Below are positions 43,820-55,947 of a stretch of DNA of 64,000 bases, in pieces. The translations under genes were made by a program, and so were the position numbers. The notes beneath the pieces were generated by a model, which was given only the letters and a program-made list of their open reading frames with translations, was not told the DNA's origin and did not search any database. This stretch comes from Hyposmocoma kahamanoa (lineage: Eukaryota > Arthropoda > Insecta > Lepidoptera > Cosmopterigidae). Within the stretch, counting starts at the first letter, position 1. Each line of letters begins with the position of its first letter. The stretch covers positions 1,979,181 to 2,043,180 of the forward strand of contig NW_020653719.1 of NCBI RefSeq assembly GCF_003589595.1. Reading direction: 5' to 3'.

Positions 43820-44050
43820 CATTTCGCCAACTGGAAACTTATATATCTTCATTACAAAGGCCAAGATTGTCTTTAGCTATACGACTGTGATCTCAGGCCT
43901 CCGACACTAGACACTACTCTGTTGTCATATCTCGCTTTTCTTTTGCTTTGGAGCGCCTATAGATAGGGCTACACATTTAATTTCATTTGCTTTTTGACTA
44001 AGTGTGCATAAATTGTATTTGGGTCATATGTTTCTAACCATTTACAAATT

Positions 44051-44056
44051 AATAAA
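44051..44056 (+). terminator. Candidate poly(A) signal of the Mth-like receptor
   Basis: AATAAA about 230 bases after the stop codon, in AT-rich sequence. It is the first canonical hexamer after the stop that I noticed. Hexamers are common by chance in such DNA. Confidence 0.35.
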
Positions 44057-44982
44057 TCAAGTTATTGTTTAAATGTATGCGATAGACGCCAATTTATTCT
44101 ATATAAATGTCGGAGCCAGTAATCGCTTCAAACGTATTGTAACAGTATTCGGTTTATTGTTTACGTAATGCGCTGTACAAAACTACAAATCTTAGCTAAT
44201 ATTTTTACATGTTGTTTTCTAATCATTAGAGAAACTATTTACTAAACTTTCTACGAATCGCAATAACGAGTCTAGATCACGGTTTCTTTGTTTACAAATG
44301 TCACGTCAGTTTGACGGCTCAAATTGGGGAGAACGTGAGATGGAGAGGGGTGGCTCTGGAGTTATATAAATCTGTTCAGTTTAATCAGTTATCTGACGTG
44401 GTCCTATAATATGATGGCCGTTGGTAGGCTTGCCATGTGAAAATAAAGAGTGAAATGGATGGGCAATGTTTATAAACAGCGCACATTGACAAGAGGGGCT
44501 TTTTGTGTGACTTACTTGGAAAGTGAAGACGTAAGCGCGACCGCTCTCTGTGAACTTGCGTGACATTTAAAATCTGTTATAACCTGATCCGTCTTTTGTA
44601 CTGTGACGGTGTGACCTCCTTACACCTTCATCTCACCTTTTGTACATGTACATATATATATCTGTAATTCAGTTTCTCGGCCCATTTAGGAGTAAGTGCC
44701 TTTATTAAAGTGTAGGGAGTGTTTTATACTGTTGTATCTGTTTTTTTACATTTACCTTTTTATTGTTACAACCCTTTCAGTACTTTCAAACTAGTTACTG
44801 TAAAAAGTGGATAAACGAATTAATTGCAATCAACTGACATTATTATTTCATCGCCGACTGAACGAATTGATAACGAAAAGTGAATAGGCTAATTATCAAA
44901 GGATTTACTGATCAAATCAGTGATAAAGATATTTCTCATAATATATGTCGGAGTAAGACCGTAAGGGAGACAGAACGGACGG

Positions 44983-45087
44983 AGTTCACTTCAGTTCGAC
45001 CGGAAAAATGGAAATTAATATTAAATTATAATATTATATATACATTTTAATAGTAGTTTCCATTATTCCGATCAACTGAAGTGAACT
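44983..45087. repeat. Imperfect 105-nt hairpin
   Basis: Left arm AGTTCACTTCAGTTCGACCG and right arm (reversed) AGTTCACTTCAGTTGATCGG pair over about 35 bases with a few mismatches around an AT-rich loop. Size and shape resemble either a MITE or a microRNA precursor. Confidence 0.6.
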
Positions 45088-45129
45088 ATTTTCCCCAATT
45101 TCCCAATTTTTCTTTGTGTTGTTGTAGTA

Positions 45130-45265
45130 GCGGTTGAAACGCAGCTTTTATCCGGAAAGACTAAATATAACACACCCTTTTGGCAGAAAGCCAACTGGTA
45201 CAACATGTACAGGAACATATTATTGTTTTTTAATAATTGTATGTATGTACGTAATTAAGTAATAA
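45130..45265 (+). CDS. Candidate orphan terminal exon (unrecognised)
   Basis: After a pyrimidine-rich tract ending TTGTTGTAGTAG, one frame reads VETQLLSGKTKYNTPFWQKA then NWYNMYRNILLFFNN and stops about 45 bases later (TAA near 45260). The residue composition (W, Y, P, K mix) looks coded, unlike the surrounding AT-rich DNA. AATAAA follows at 45538-45543. It could be the last exon of an alternative receptor transcript or of another gene, or a chance open frame. I recognise no family, and no upstream partner exon was found. Confidence 0.25.
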
Positions 45266-45693
45266 CTTAAGGTAATAATATCACGAGAGCGTTATTTAAA
45301 TAACTACATACGTATATCTAGTCTTTTAATTAAGACATAAGTAGGGCATTAAGAAAGAATCTTAGCATTTGTATGTGTAAATAATGTATTAAATTAAGTT
45401 TGTTTTATATACTGCCTAACCTTTTCATATTTATTGTGTAATAATAAGGATTTCACTGTCATTCAGTCATTAGTCAAATAAGTTATATTTGTAAAAAAAA
45501 GTAATCTAATTTAATAGTGCTTACTTATTGCGTTAACAATAAAGCTGTATTTTTTAAAACATCTTTTTCATAGAGTCCTTCGAAATCATAAAAATAAAAC
45601 TTTTGTGAGAAAGCCAGATATTGGATATAAATGGCTCGTATTACAATTTGATAATGGTTTATGATTTCAACAGCTCCACTACATAGTCTAAAC

Positions 45694-48135
45694 CAGTCTT
45701 TCCCAAAGTGGGCGATAACGCCCCCTTATGGGCGCTGCAGGGCGGGTAAGAGACCCAGAAAAAAAATGGGGGCGTTGTGTAGAGGCTTAGGGGGAGATTT
45801 GTAATTTCATCTAGGAAGACTCTTGGGGTCGTATTCCAGAACTCTACTCAATGCTCAAGTCAGGACTTGAACAGACTTGAGTATGATTTCAAGCACTGGA
45901 AATACGACCCTAATGGCAAGGACTTGAGTATGATTTCTAGTGCTTTTAATCATACTCAAGTCCTGACTTGAGCATTGAGTAGAGTTCTAGAATACGAGCC
46001 CTAGACATCGACTGAGCTCTCGACTCGACTACGACTTGTGAACATCAACTAATATTAATTAAGAGATTGCTGAAACTATCTCGGTTCGATATTTCTCTCC
46101 GTGTAGTTCATATATCTGTCCTGTTTTATTGAATAAATAAAATAAAAATCACGTCACTCGGTCGCTCCGTTTCGAAACGAAAGTAGACACAAACAAACAA
46201 ATAAAAAGGCAACAGACACAGTTTCACTTTTTAATAGTGATTGGTATTCCTAGATAGGTAATTTTCGTATTAACAAGTTTTTGTTACTAAATAACCCGAT
46301 TTGTGCATTCCTGTATCAATCGGCTGGTTCATAGAATACTTGTTCACTTGTTGAGGACGATTGAGCGTCGAATGAGATAGACGAGTTTATGCGTGTTTGT
46401 CTTATTCCTGTCGGTGCGTGCTGCTTAGGCAATCCTATATAAACAACGTAATATATATTCATTTGCGGTTTCGCGCGTAATAGATAAGCAGTACCTACTT
46501 AAGTTCAACACTTACTTACGTATTTCTCAAGACATAACAATGTCGGAAGTAAAAAAGAAGAGACGGCAATACTGTGTGGAATATATTAAATTCAGATTCA
46601 TTGACAATCCCACAAGCCCATCGTCGCCTTTGTACCTTCTATGTCTAAAAACATTTTTGAATGAAGCAATGAAGCCTTCAAGACTGCAAGATCATTTGAG
46701 TAAAATGCATCCAGATAAGAAAGACAAGAATGTTTTCAAGACCTAGAGATGAATTGATGAAATGTCTGAAAACATTGAAGAATCATTGTGCAACCATCTG
46801 AGGACTAGTCAATTCTCAATTTAGCTCGATGAGTCCACTTTACCAACTAATGAAGCATTGTTGCTGTCTTACGTGAGGTTTATTAAAGATGAGAAAATAT
46901 GTGAAAAACTACTGTTTGCTAGAAATTTAAAGACTGATACAAAAGGCGAAACCATATTCAATACATTGGAAAAAATTTGTGATGAGAAAGAGATTCCCTT
47001 GAAAAATATTAAATCAGTTGCTACGCATGGCGCTCTGGCTATGACAGGGTGCCATAAAGGCTTCATAGCGTATTTAAAAAGTAAAATTCCAGATGTCCTT
47101 GCTATACATTGCGTTATTCATAGACGATATTTGGTTGCTAAAAATAATATAAGTAAATAAATAAAGTAAGTAAATAATATATAATAAATTTAAGTGAACG
47201 ACTATTTCAATCCCTGCAATATATCATCAGAGCAGTCAATAAAATCCGTAACAGCTCTTTGAACAATAGATTATTTCATCAGCTATGTGTTACTAATGAC
47301 GAAGATTTCAACTGTTTGTTGTTTCATACTGAAGTTCGTTGGCTTTCAAGAGGCAATTGTCTGACTCGATTTTACAACTTGTTTGTCTCTGTGATAGAAT
47401 TCTTAGAAACTAAAGATACAGAATTGCGCAACAAGCTCATTACATCAAAGAATGGTATAGCTTACATGACAAACCTGTAAAAATTGTTCAACGAAAATTG
47501 TGCCTTGCAGTTAGAGATTCATGTATCTAACTGCAAGGCGATGAACTAAATTTAATTAAAACAAAAAATGTCGTTGCTGCTTTCGCAGCCAAACTGCTTC
47601 TACACAAAAAGAATATGGGCAGACGTGAGTTTCACAATTTTTCGAATTTATCAGTATCCCGCAGTAACGACGACTTGTTGTCCTACTGCCAACCTTTGGA
47701 AAACCTCCACATTGACTTTACCGAACGATACCAGGACATTTTGAACGTGAAATACCAGACTGGGTGTTGGATCCGTTTTCAAATGTCAACACAGCAATAT
47801 CACCTCAGCTGGAAGAAGAACTTATAGAATGGACAACGAACGAGGAAATAAAAATCAAGTTCAAAAATGGCTACCAAGAATTTTGGCTACAAAAACCGAT
47901 CCCGCAATTGTACCCTGGTTTGTGGTCAATCGGTCAACGATTCTTGAAAGCATTCCCATCGTCATATTTGTGTGAACGTGGTTTTAGTGCTGTGACAACG
48001 CTGCTTACTAAAAAGAGAAATCGTTTGCATGTTACCAAACGTGGTGACTTGCAGAGCTTGAGCTGCTTGAGCAGCCGCTCATGAGTAAATTGTAACCTGA
48101 TATCAACAAACTTATTAAAAAGCATCAGATTCATC
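45694..48135 (+). pseudogene. Dead hAT-type transposase (ZBED5/SCAND3-like)
   Basis: A left end like hAT inverted repeats (CAGTCTTTCCCAAAGTGGGC, 45694) precedes a transposase in broken frames from ATG 46540. The BED finger is PLYLLCLKTFLNEAMKPSRL with QDHLSKMH, where the first Cys is Tyr. Then come SLCNHLRTSQFS, LDESTLPTNEALLLSYVRFI, FNTLEKICDEKEIPLKNI, VATHGALAMTGCHKGF (normally VATDGAPAMTG, so the catalytic Asp is His), LAIHCVIHRR, LLFHTEVRWLSRGNCLTRFY and the C-terminal AFPSSYLCERGFSAVTTLLT (hAT dimerisation). At least three stops or frameshifts, and a gap near 46745. The right terminal repeat was not found. Confidence 0.9.
45826..46002. mobile_element. Foldback MITE, copy 1
   Basis: GGGTCGTATTCCAGAACTCT at the left and its near-complement (AGAGTTCTAGAATACGAGCC) at the right, with arms over 40 bases (TACTCAATGCTCAAGTCAGG). 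The second copy is at 58666-58823. Confidence 0.88.
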
Positions 48136-48239
48136 CTTTTATATTACAATCGATTATGTTTGTTTCATTTTGAATAAAAGATACACTGTCTGAATACTAT
48201 AAAGTTGTGTTTCAATAATCATTCTCATTGGTAGGTGTA

Positions 48240-48320
48240 GCCCGTAAGAGAAAAATTGAGACCTGAGCGCCGTTGTGTACTACCTACTGCGCTCAGGTCT
48301 CAAGTTAACTCTTGCGGGTT
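48240..48320. repeat. Hairpin / small foldback element
   Basis: CCCGTAAGAG…TTGAGACCTGAGCGC pairs with GCGCTCAGGTCTCAA…CTCTTGCGGG, about 80 bases in total. Confidence 0.8.
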
Positions 48321-48559
48321 GTAGTAAAAATCTCGTTTAGAATGAATGTTTAATCTAGTGTTGGGCAAAATTTAATTGTTCTGGCTATTAAAGATTGACA
48401 ATTATTTAATTGTCAATAGGTTTTAAGTAGGTGAAAAAAAAAATCTCAATGGGCAATAGACAAAATAAGTTTGGGAACAGGGGTTCCCAACAACAACAGG
48501 AGGTTTAGAGTAGGGGCTCTAAACAATACGAGGAGACCAGGGAAAGAGTGATCAAAGTT

Positions 48560-49830
48560 ACCTAAAAACAAAACTTTTTAGTAACAGTCACGGAAGAAAA
48601 AACAATAACTAAAACTTAAGCGACGGCGACGATTCGCCGAAACTCACACATTCATAATTTAAAAATTTGAAACAAATTCAAAAGTAAATAACAAATTCTG
48701 GACTGAATTAATATAACGTAAATTTTACCCCTGTCGTTCCATCGTTCAAAGTTTAATACCATCAATGTTTATTATTGCAAGTTACATATATAATATATTT
48801 TGTTACCGTGTTTGCTTGCGAATAAAAAATATTTCATTTCATATTATTATTATTTCCATGTTTTGATGTTATATTCAAATTTCAATCAATGTGCTGCCGT
48901 CTAGCGGTTAATATCTGACCGATGACGAATTGGAGATGTTTACTAAGTTCTCCAAAAAAGAAACGATCTAATTGCAGTTTCCGTGTCTTGTAACAATAAA
49001 AAATGTTTACGGTACATAGAGTTGTAAAAAACTCGAGTCCGGGAGTCTACAGTTTAGGACTCGACTCCAATTCACAAGAGGCAACTCATAAAGATAGGGA
49101 CTCACTGCTCGATATATTACAAACCTATCAAGTTTCCAAATAGATTCGAGTTTGGCATTAGTGCACGAGTAAGTAACGAGTCGAGCTCGAGTCTGGTAAG
49201 TACCTACTAAGCGGTGTTGTGGTGTGGTGTGTTAAGCTGTAGTATAATTACTGTAATATAATTAAGTATTACATCTTCTTTCTTTTATAAATCACTATAT
49301 TGAGTTTTTGTTTTTTATTTAACTTGTGTGCATTAATGCATTTTCAATAAAATGGAACCCTACATGTCGTCCTCGCGACTTTGTAGTATGGAAGTCGCTT
49401 TGTGTCGAGTTTTGTTCAAACTCGAGTCAGCTTTACGACTCGAGTTCTTTTAGGACTCGAGTTCGCTCCGATGACTCGCGCTCGACTTGACTTGGACTCG
49501 TGAGTATTTTAGGCCACCGAGCCGTGCAAAATTGAGTCGAGTTAGTAAATGTATACTCCTGGACTTGAGTTTTTTACAACACTAACAATACACCACCATG
49601 TATAATATTATTAATGAGACTATTATTTTTGCACTCTAAAGTAGCGGAATAAGGCATTTATCTACAATTTTCGACAATCGACCCGATTTAGCGCAAGATA
49701 ATTGACACGACCATAACTTATAAAGCGAAAATGTCAGACTGAGCTCAAGTTTACGGAACTCCGTGAATTGTTGGCACACGTAGCACGCAAACTAAGCACT
49801 TCTAACGTATTTATTGTTCTGTGGTAGCAT
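48560..49830 (-). repeat. Inverted copy of the block at 28120-28800, split by an insertion
   Basis: Reverse complement aligns colinearly with 28120-28800 on both sides of the transposon at 49017-49584 (for example CATTTTCGCTTTATAAG and TTTTTTGGAGAACTTAGTAA). Confidence 0.75.
49017..49584. mobile_element. Non-autonomous DNA transposon rich in ACTCGAGTC, about 568 bp
   Basis: Inverted ends TAGAGTTGTAAAAAACTCGA and (reversed) TAGTGTTGTAAAAAACTCAA, continuing with GTCC(G/A)GGAGT. The inside has many GACTCGAG-type units. Inserted into the 48.6-49.8 kb block. Confidence 0.82.
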
Positions 49831-49837
49831 TGGAGCA

Positions 49838-50362
49838 CCTAGCGAAAGAGTTCGCCCAGGGAAATACTGCCAACTTACCTTTTGCTGTCGCCAAGCAGTA
49901 ATGTGAGCATTACTACTATATGTATATAGATATTGCTACTAAACACCCACAAATGTACGTAACTAAAAAATTGAAGTCATAGGTAATTGCTGCTACATAG
50001 ATTCAAACTCTCCATCTCTCAATAATTGAGAAACCATCGTTCTCCCAACAGGAAACGTTCTCCCAACAGGAAAACATTATTTAACTGCAGAGCTCCTTGT
50101 GGGAGTACTGTGAGCATTATTGCGTTTCTGTTTTGAAGGGTGCTGGTGAAATAACAGGCACACGGAACTTGTCAACTTATGTCTCGGGGTGACGGGCGCA
50201 GTCGCAGTGCCCCTTAGATCTTTTTGATTTAAAGCTCTGAGTGGCACTGCAACTGCGCTTGGTGGTAAGCGTTACACAATTATTATGGACGGACGTGTCT
50301 GTCCATAACAGTTATTTACCACCAAGCGTACAATTGTTCGTCTCATCACGTGGTATCATAAA
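49838..50362 (-). repeat. R1 repeat, two reverse fragments
   Basis: 49838-49915 (outer part) and 50083-50362 (main body, ending CATCACGTGGTATCATAAAA), with a short inverted duplication around 50265-50330 (TTATGGACGGACGTGTCTGT). Confidence 0.75.
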
Positions 50363-50364
50363 AA

Positions 50365-53010
50365 ATACACGTTTTTCTTTTTTTTGAGTTGATATCGTCA
50401 TCTATTTCGTTGAACGCTGATCGTATTTAGTCTAAATCAGAAATGGTAATTAAGTTCAATGTCCTGAAAAATAAGCTTTTACGTTTAGATATAAAAATGA
50501 TTGCGACCAAATGGTAGAAAAGTTAAATAATATTTATAACTATTTTTCGTTTAAAAGACTTGCATAACTTTACACACATTTATGTATTGTTGACTTTATT
50601 CCAGGTAGCATTTGTGCGTGTATTTTTTTTTCACCAATATTTAAAAAGTTTCAAACTTACATTTTTTTTATAAATTTTCTTCTCAAGCGACTTTCGTCAT
50701 ACTTTCCCTGGACTCTTCACATGCTTTCAATGGGTTTAGGGAAGGGTTGTCACTGCTGCAGTTCTGTCATTGTCATCGTCGTTAAATAACTGTGTTTGTT
50801 ATACTTCCATTGGTATACTGTGCTTGATGGGAAACAATGTACTAATTTGAGAGTATAAAGTAAGCCATAAATTAAAATTTAAAAATCCCCGCTAAAAACA
50901 GCGAACACTAAGAAGTAGACAACTGTCTACCTACTACTCGTCGAAGCCAATTCAATGAGTACAAACTTCATGAGGCGGTCTACCTTTAATAAGGGTTAGT
51001 TCCTGTGTCCACCTTCTTACACTTCTCACGGATTAAGGCTTTTATTATTATTAAGTGGTCCATAATTGTGCAATTGTACCGACTGTTCATCAACCAGGAA
51101 GGCAGAAAAATTCTAAATAACCTCAAATTTGTACTTAAAACGTTATTGACGTAATATTTTTTGTAAATTGCACTGTTGATAATGTTCAAAATGTTTGGCT
51201 ATTGCACAGCGTCATCTACTGAGGTAGTGTGCAACTAAAGGTAAATGTTAGCGTTGGAACTCAATGCTAAATGTTAAATATGAAGTTACTGTTTTATAAA
51301 AATAAGACAGGTAGAAATAAATCACTAGGTGCTAATGTGACACCATATTACACCTTATTTTTGTGCTTAGGTACTTATAAGTAAAAAGTTATAAGTACTG
51401 CGCACGATCGATTTTTTTGGGTTTATGTATCGCCATCTACAACACGAATATTGTACTACTATAACGACGATCATGGTATATGGGCGACCTCTGTGATTAG
51501 CAGTGTGAACCATTTGCTTGCAAACGCGAACGCATACAGTTGTAGTGTGTATGTATATCACTAGATGGTCTTTGGAAAAAAACTTGGTTATTAATTTAAA
51601 TGTTAATGACAAAGAAATAAAATATTTTTACTTTATTATCATGTTGAATTTTTTTCTCATACGTTAATGTGGTTCAAGGTGAATGAAAGTAGAAACTGTG
51701 TGACAAAAAAGAAACTACGTACTTGTGTCTATAGTTTTCGCAATAAAAATAAACTTAGTACGTCTGTAGCGTGATTGCAGACTTTACTAATATTTATAAA
51801 ATTTTGTTAAGTATGTTGAACTTTAAATATTGAACAAGAAGGAAGTATTAGTTATTGGGAATATTGATTATCTTCAAAGTGCAGACACATAACCGAATTA
51901 GTTACCATTTTACGAGTAAAGGTATTTTATACAAAAATATCGAAATCAATACACATTAGAATAAAACCTTTTTTTTTAATTGGTGGATTCTCGCATTTGG
52001 TATTCGGCAAAGATAAATTACTCTTAATTATATTCGAGACACAATTTAAGGACACACTTCGTATTTACCCATATGAGAGATTAATAACGCGTTTGATAAC
52101 CGCTATTTGTCGTTTGTTTAAAACAAACGAAAAGAGCGCAATGGACTTCATTTGACATCAAAATCCAATTTTATTACACGCGATGTTTTTTGGGCGACCT
52201 CTTAATGCATAATTGGACTTGTACTGTGTTGTACGGATTTTAATGTATACAAACTTACTGTTCAGAGAACCTATTTATTTTCTATTTGTTATTAAGGCAC
52301 CTTCTTCGTCATATCACAGGTCATATTAAAATATTATGTATTGTTATTAAGCTACCTATGTAGGTAGTTCAAGATTCACCGATTTTTCAATCTGTATGTA
52401 CACTACGGTCACAGTAAAATGATCTCCACCTGACTTTTTGTCGTACTGTTTACGTTTTTCACGTAGAAATAATAATAAAGTTTATTTCCTTCACGCAACT
52501 TTGTAACAATATAATAGCATTCTGTTGTAAACCAATACATTTGTTATCTGTAAAGTCTCTGCTTCCTCTGGAGACCTTATGGTCTCCAGGCCGTGGAAGC
52601 CTGTACAAAATATTCTTAAAACAATGACTTCGACAAGAATTATTGATAAGTAGGAACGATAAATAAAAATTACTTTTAAACAAAGCAAAATATTAAAAAA
52701 GTAAAAATCAAAAGGAGAACTTAACTGCGTGAAAGAAAGAAATATAACAGAAACGTAACGTCGACAGTCGTATCAAATACGACAGAATATACTGTATTTA
52801 TGAAAAGTAGGACAGTATACGCCTCACTAATCGCTGTACCTCTAATACAAGTACTACAGCTCCGAAACCATACAAACATGGGAGTTCGGTGAAAGAACGT
52901 TTCTACTAGTAAAATGCAGTTTATTTGTAACAGTAATTATCTATAAGAAATGAAAAGATTTGTTCTTTGGACTATTGACTCAGACAGCCGTCAGCTGGGC
53001 TGTGACCATG
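50365..53010. other. Intergenic AT-rich sequence, no gene recognised
   Basis: Only a 9-bp-arm hairpin (CTGGAGACCTTATGGTCTCC, about 52569) stands out. The open frames here are short and unlike proteins. Confidence 0.5.
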
Positions 53011-53100
53011 GGATTTGTAGAGCCCGAAACGTTGGTTTGTTTGAGAAACAAACATACGCCATTCAGATCTCAAAAAAATAGTTTAATTTTCATATGCCGC
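53010..53100 (+). repeat. R2 repeat copy
   Basis: TGTGACCATGGGATTTGTAG, then GCCCGAAACGTTGGTTTGTT. Confidence 0.7.
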
Positions 53101-53312
53101 CCTCGTCATAACTAACGTATTAATATCTTATTCAGTTACAATTTTATTGTTAAGTAAAATAAGCGTAATTGTCTTTTTTTTTAGGTGACAATAAAACTGC
53201 AACAAAATTGCAAACCCATTACTTATGAGAGAGTATTTGTAATAATCGCAAAAACCTAAGAACTTAAACAATAATTACTAATTAGCTACCTACTCTTTAG
53301 TTTTGCTAAAGG

Positions 53313-53500
53313 TATATTTTTATATGTGAGGTTAAGTTAGAGCGGCAGTAGTGTAGACACGCATATTCGCAGGCAGCTAGCTCCAAAACAACGTTTACTT
53401 CGCTGTTGGCTGCCGTGGTGTCGCACGCATCCAACCACGCAACAAACAAATAAAATCTTTTAAGTGGCACTTGGTTCCCGATTCAAGTGAAATAATGAAG
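53313..53500 (+). promoter_or_regulatory. Candidate core promoter, 5'UTR and first coding exon (Met-Lys)
   Basis: A TATATTTTTATATG stretch (53313-53326) sits about 32 bases before GCAGT (53345-53349), which resembles the arthropod initiator. After about 145 bases of GC-richer leader comes ATGAAG at 53495-53500, followed directly by a perfect donor GTAAGTG. First exons coding only the first few residues of a signal peptide are common in insect cuticle and secreted protein genes. No second exon was identified in the 10 kb downstream, so the call rests on local signals only. Confidence 0.3.
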
Positions 53501-54582
53501 GTAAGTGAAAATAAATATAAAAAGTGGAGTGATTTGGTGTTAAAATTGGTTTAATTCAAGTGTTTTGTAATTGTTAAACAAAAATACGGCGGAATGCAAC
53601 AAGTATTGGCACACCGAAATTTTAGCAAACATGTTTAATTTGTGAGGGTAGTGTTTTATATAACGTCTATTATAAAACTTAACGTTAGTCAGGTCTGAAC
53701 TTAGTAAAAAATATTGTAAAAAACACCGTTGACTGTCTCGTTCTTGTAATACAGAATATTATTTTAGTATAAAGTCAAGTTGCACTCGAGCAAACTCATA
53801 ACGGGAACTAAATATATCATGGCAATTGAAATAAAAAAAACCATACGTGTGTTCTGGCGCAAGTTAATTCAGAACCACTCTAGATACATACAGCCACATT
53901 TGATATTTTATAGAACGAATGGAATTTTAAGAGTGGATGGAAACGTAGGTAAAGGTCAACCTTGGCGTACTTAACTAAGGATGACCTTAAAATAGCCAGG
54001 TCATGAAACAACTGCTGCGAGTGAAAGAAGTGACAAAAATATGTCAGGATCGTAGCGGGTGTGGTATATGCATAATTTATTTATTTATATAAGGTACACT
54101 TGAGGAAATTTCTAAGTGAGAAACGTTCCATATTCAAAACAACAAGATGATCGCCATACCAATTATATGTATTTTTAATCCATTTATCTTGAAAACTGTT
54201 CAAAATACATGGATCGCTGGTATTGTATAATTGTTATAATTATGCACTCTAGAAAGATCTTTATAAAGTAGGTCCTCCATGAATGAGCAGCGGATTGATT
54301 GGCCACAAAGACTGACTAGAAAGATATACATTCAAAATTAGACCGATTTTCTTTCGGATAATAAACGACACTAACCCTTTACAGATAGATGCACTCTATG
54401 CATGCATATGTAACAGGAAGGGTAGAAAATCGATTATTAGATTTGTTTAGTTGAAGCCTGTCTCCAAATGAAGGTGGGCAGATATTACGGATCCGCATTT
54501 GCAATGATCAGTCAGATGTGAGAGAGTAAAAACTATTTAAATTGTGAATTTCCTAGGGATGTTGTTCAATATTACATTTTTT

Positions 54583-54890
54583 TTTATAATTCTAAGTAAC
54601 GGGACGAGCAAGTGAGCCTGGTGGAAAGCTTCGCGCCTGTCCATAACAGTTGCAGTGCCACTCAGAGCTTTGTTATTGCTAAGTTCTGTGCGGCACTCAC
54701 AATGCGCCCGTCATCCTGAGGCATACGTTGACAAGTCCCATGTGCCTGTAATTTCACAAGTATCCTAACCCTTCAAAACGGGAATACAGTAATGCTCACA
54801 TTACCCACTGCTTGGCGGAAGAACTAGATAAGGTGGCAATACTTCTCTGGAGGAATTCTATCACAAGAAGCTCCACTGTTACTAAAAGAT
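54583..54890 (+). repeat. R1 repeat copy
   Basis: TTATAATTCTAAGTAACGGG to GGAATTCTATCACAAGAAGC, full length with diverged start. Confidence 0.78.
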
Positions 54891-55479
54891 CTTATTAATA
54901 AATGCAGGGTGCGATATTTTGATTCAGCGCTCTTCCACTTCCACTTTTTACTTTTATATTTAATCAAAATAATACGTGTCATATTAGCAAATAAAGAGAC
55001 AATCGATAAATTAAAACATAACTAATCAACTATGTTAAATGTACCACAAAAGTATACGACTTCAATTCTTAAATGGTTCATCAGGTTTCACTATTAAATT
55101 AATTGCATACTGAATACAAGAATCTCATTTAGTTAGTCAATAAAAAATAAGTTCTCACAGCATCTTATCCATTGGTTTCGCACAGGCGCGAACACAGTCG
55201 ATGCGGTGTAAGAACTATTGATAAATAATAATTCATATCGAACGTTAGGGAGATAACGTCAGACCGTAACTGTTTGCATGTCTGTCTGTTTATTTACGAC
55301 AACCGCCCCTTGCTGTGGCAGTAATAGTACAGTTACTGTCCTAAAAGCTGTATTTAAGGATTATGAATAACATGACAAATGGTATGGAGTTTCGCAAATT
55401 GAACTTAATGATACAAAAGAAAGAATAATAATAATATGCCTTTCTTATGATACTAAGAGATAGGATGAACAATTCGTGC

Positions 55480-55600
55480 TCTGCTACTCATAATATAGAG
55501 TTTGTGTTATGTCTCAGGGCGATGGGCGCAGAGGCGGTGCTCCTCAGTGTATATGATTTAAAGCACTGAATGGTTAACACCGCAACCGTTATAAAGTCTG
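55480..55600 (-). repeat. R1 repeat fragment
   Basis: Reverse R1 middle: TTATGTCTCAGGGCGATGGG, then GATTTAAAGCACTGAATGG. Confidence 0.65.
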
Positions 55601-55810
55601 ATGACTTTAGTCACTATGACGCTTCACACTCATTTCAAATTTCCTTAAATTATTTATGAATAAGTGTAATCAAATCAGTGACTGTAGTATGGTATTTATC
55701 GTGTAATATCCTCTAATGCTTATCAAGTTATCACCAACATAGTAAACACGCATTTCTATGTATTGTCAATTTTGGCCTAGAATCATGTGTATCATAGTCA
55801 AAATTTATTT

Positions 55811-55850
55811 AACCGACTTCTAAAAAAGGAGGAAGTTCTGAATGCGACTG
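55811..55850 (+). repeat. CCGACTTC family start fragment
   Basis: AACCGACTTCTAAAAAAGGA, then GGAAGTTCTGAATGCGACTG. Confidence 0.7.
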
Positions 55851-55947
55851 TATTTTTGTTGGCTTAGGGCACGGAAAATGCGAGGTGGTTCAAACTATGT
55901 GTCCAAGAATGTATTTTGACATAACATTCTATTACTTCAATAGAGAA

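Noticed and set aside
53780..53974. 64-aa frame as second exon of the ATGAAG gene
   Set aside because: No proper acceptor at its start, and the translation resembles neither a signal peptide nor a known family.
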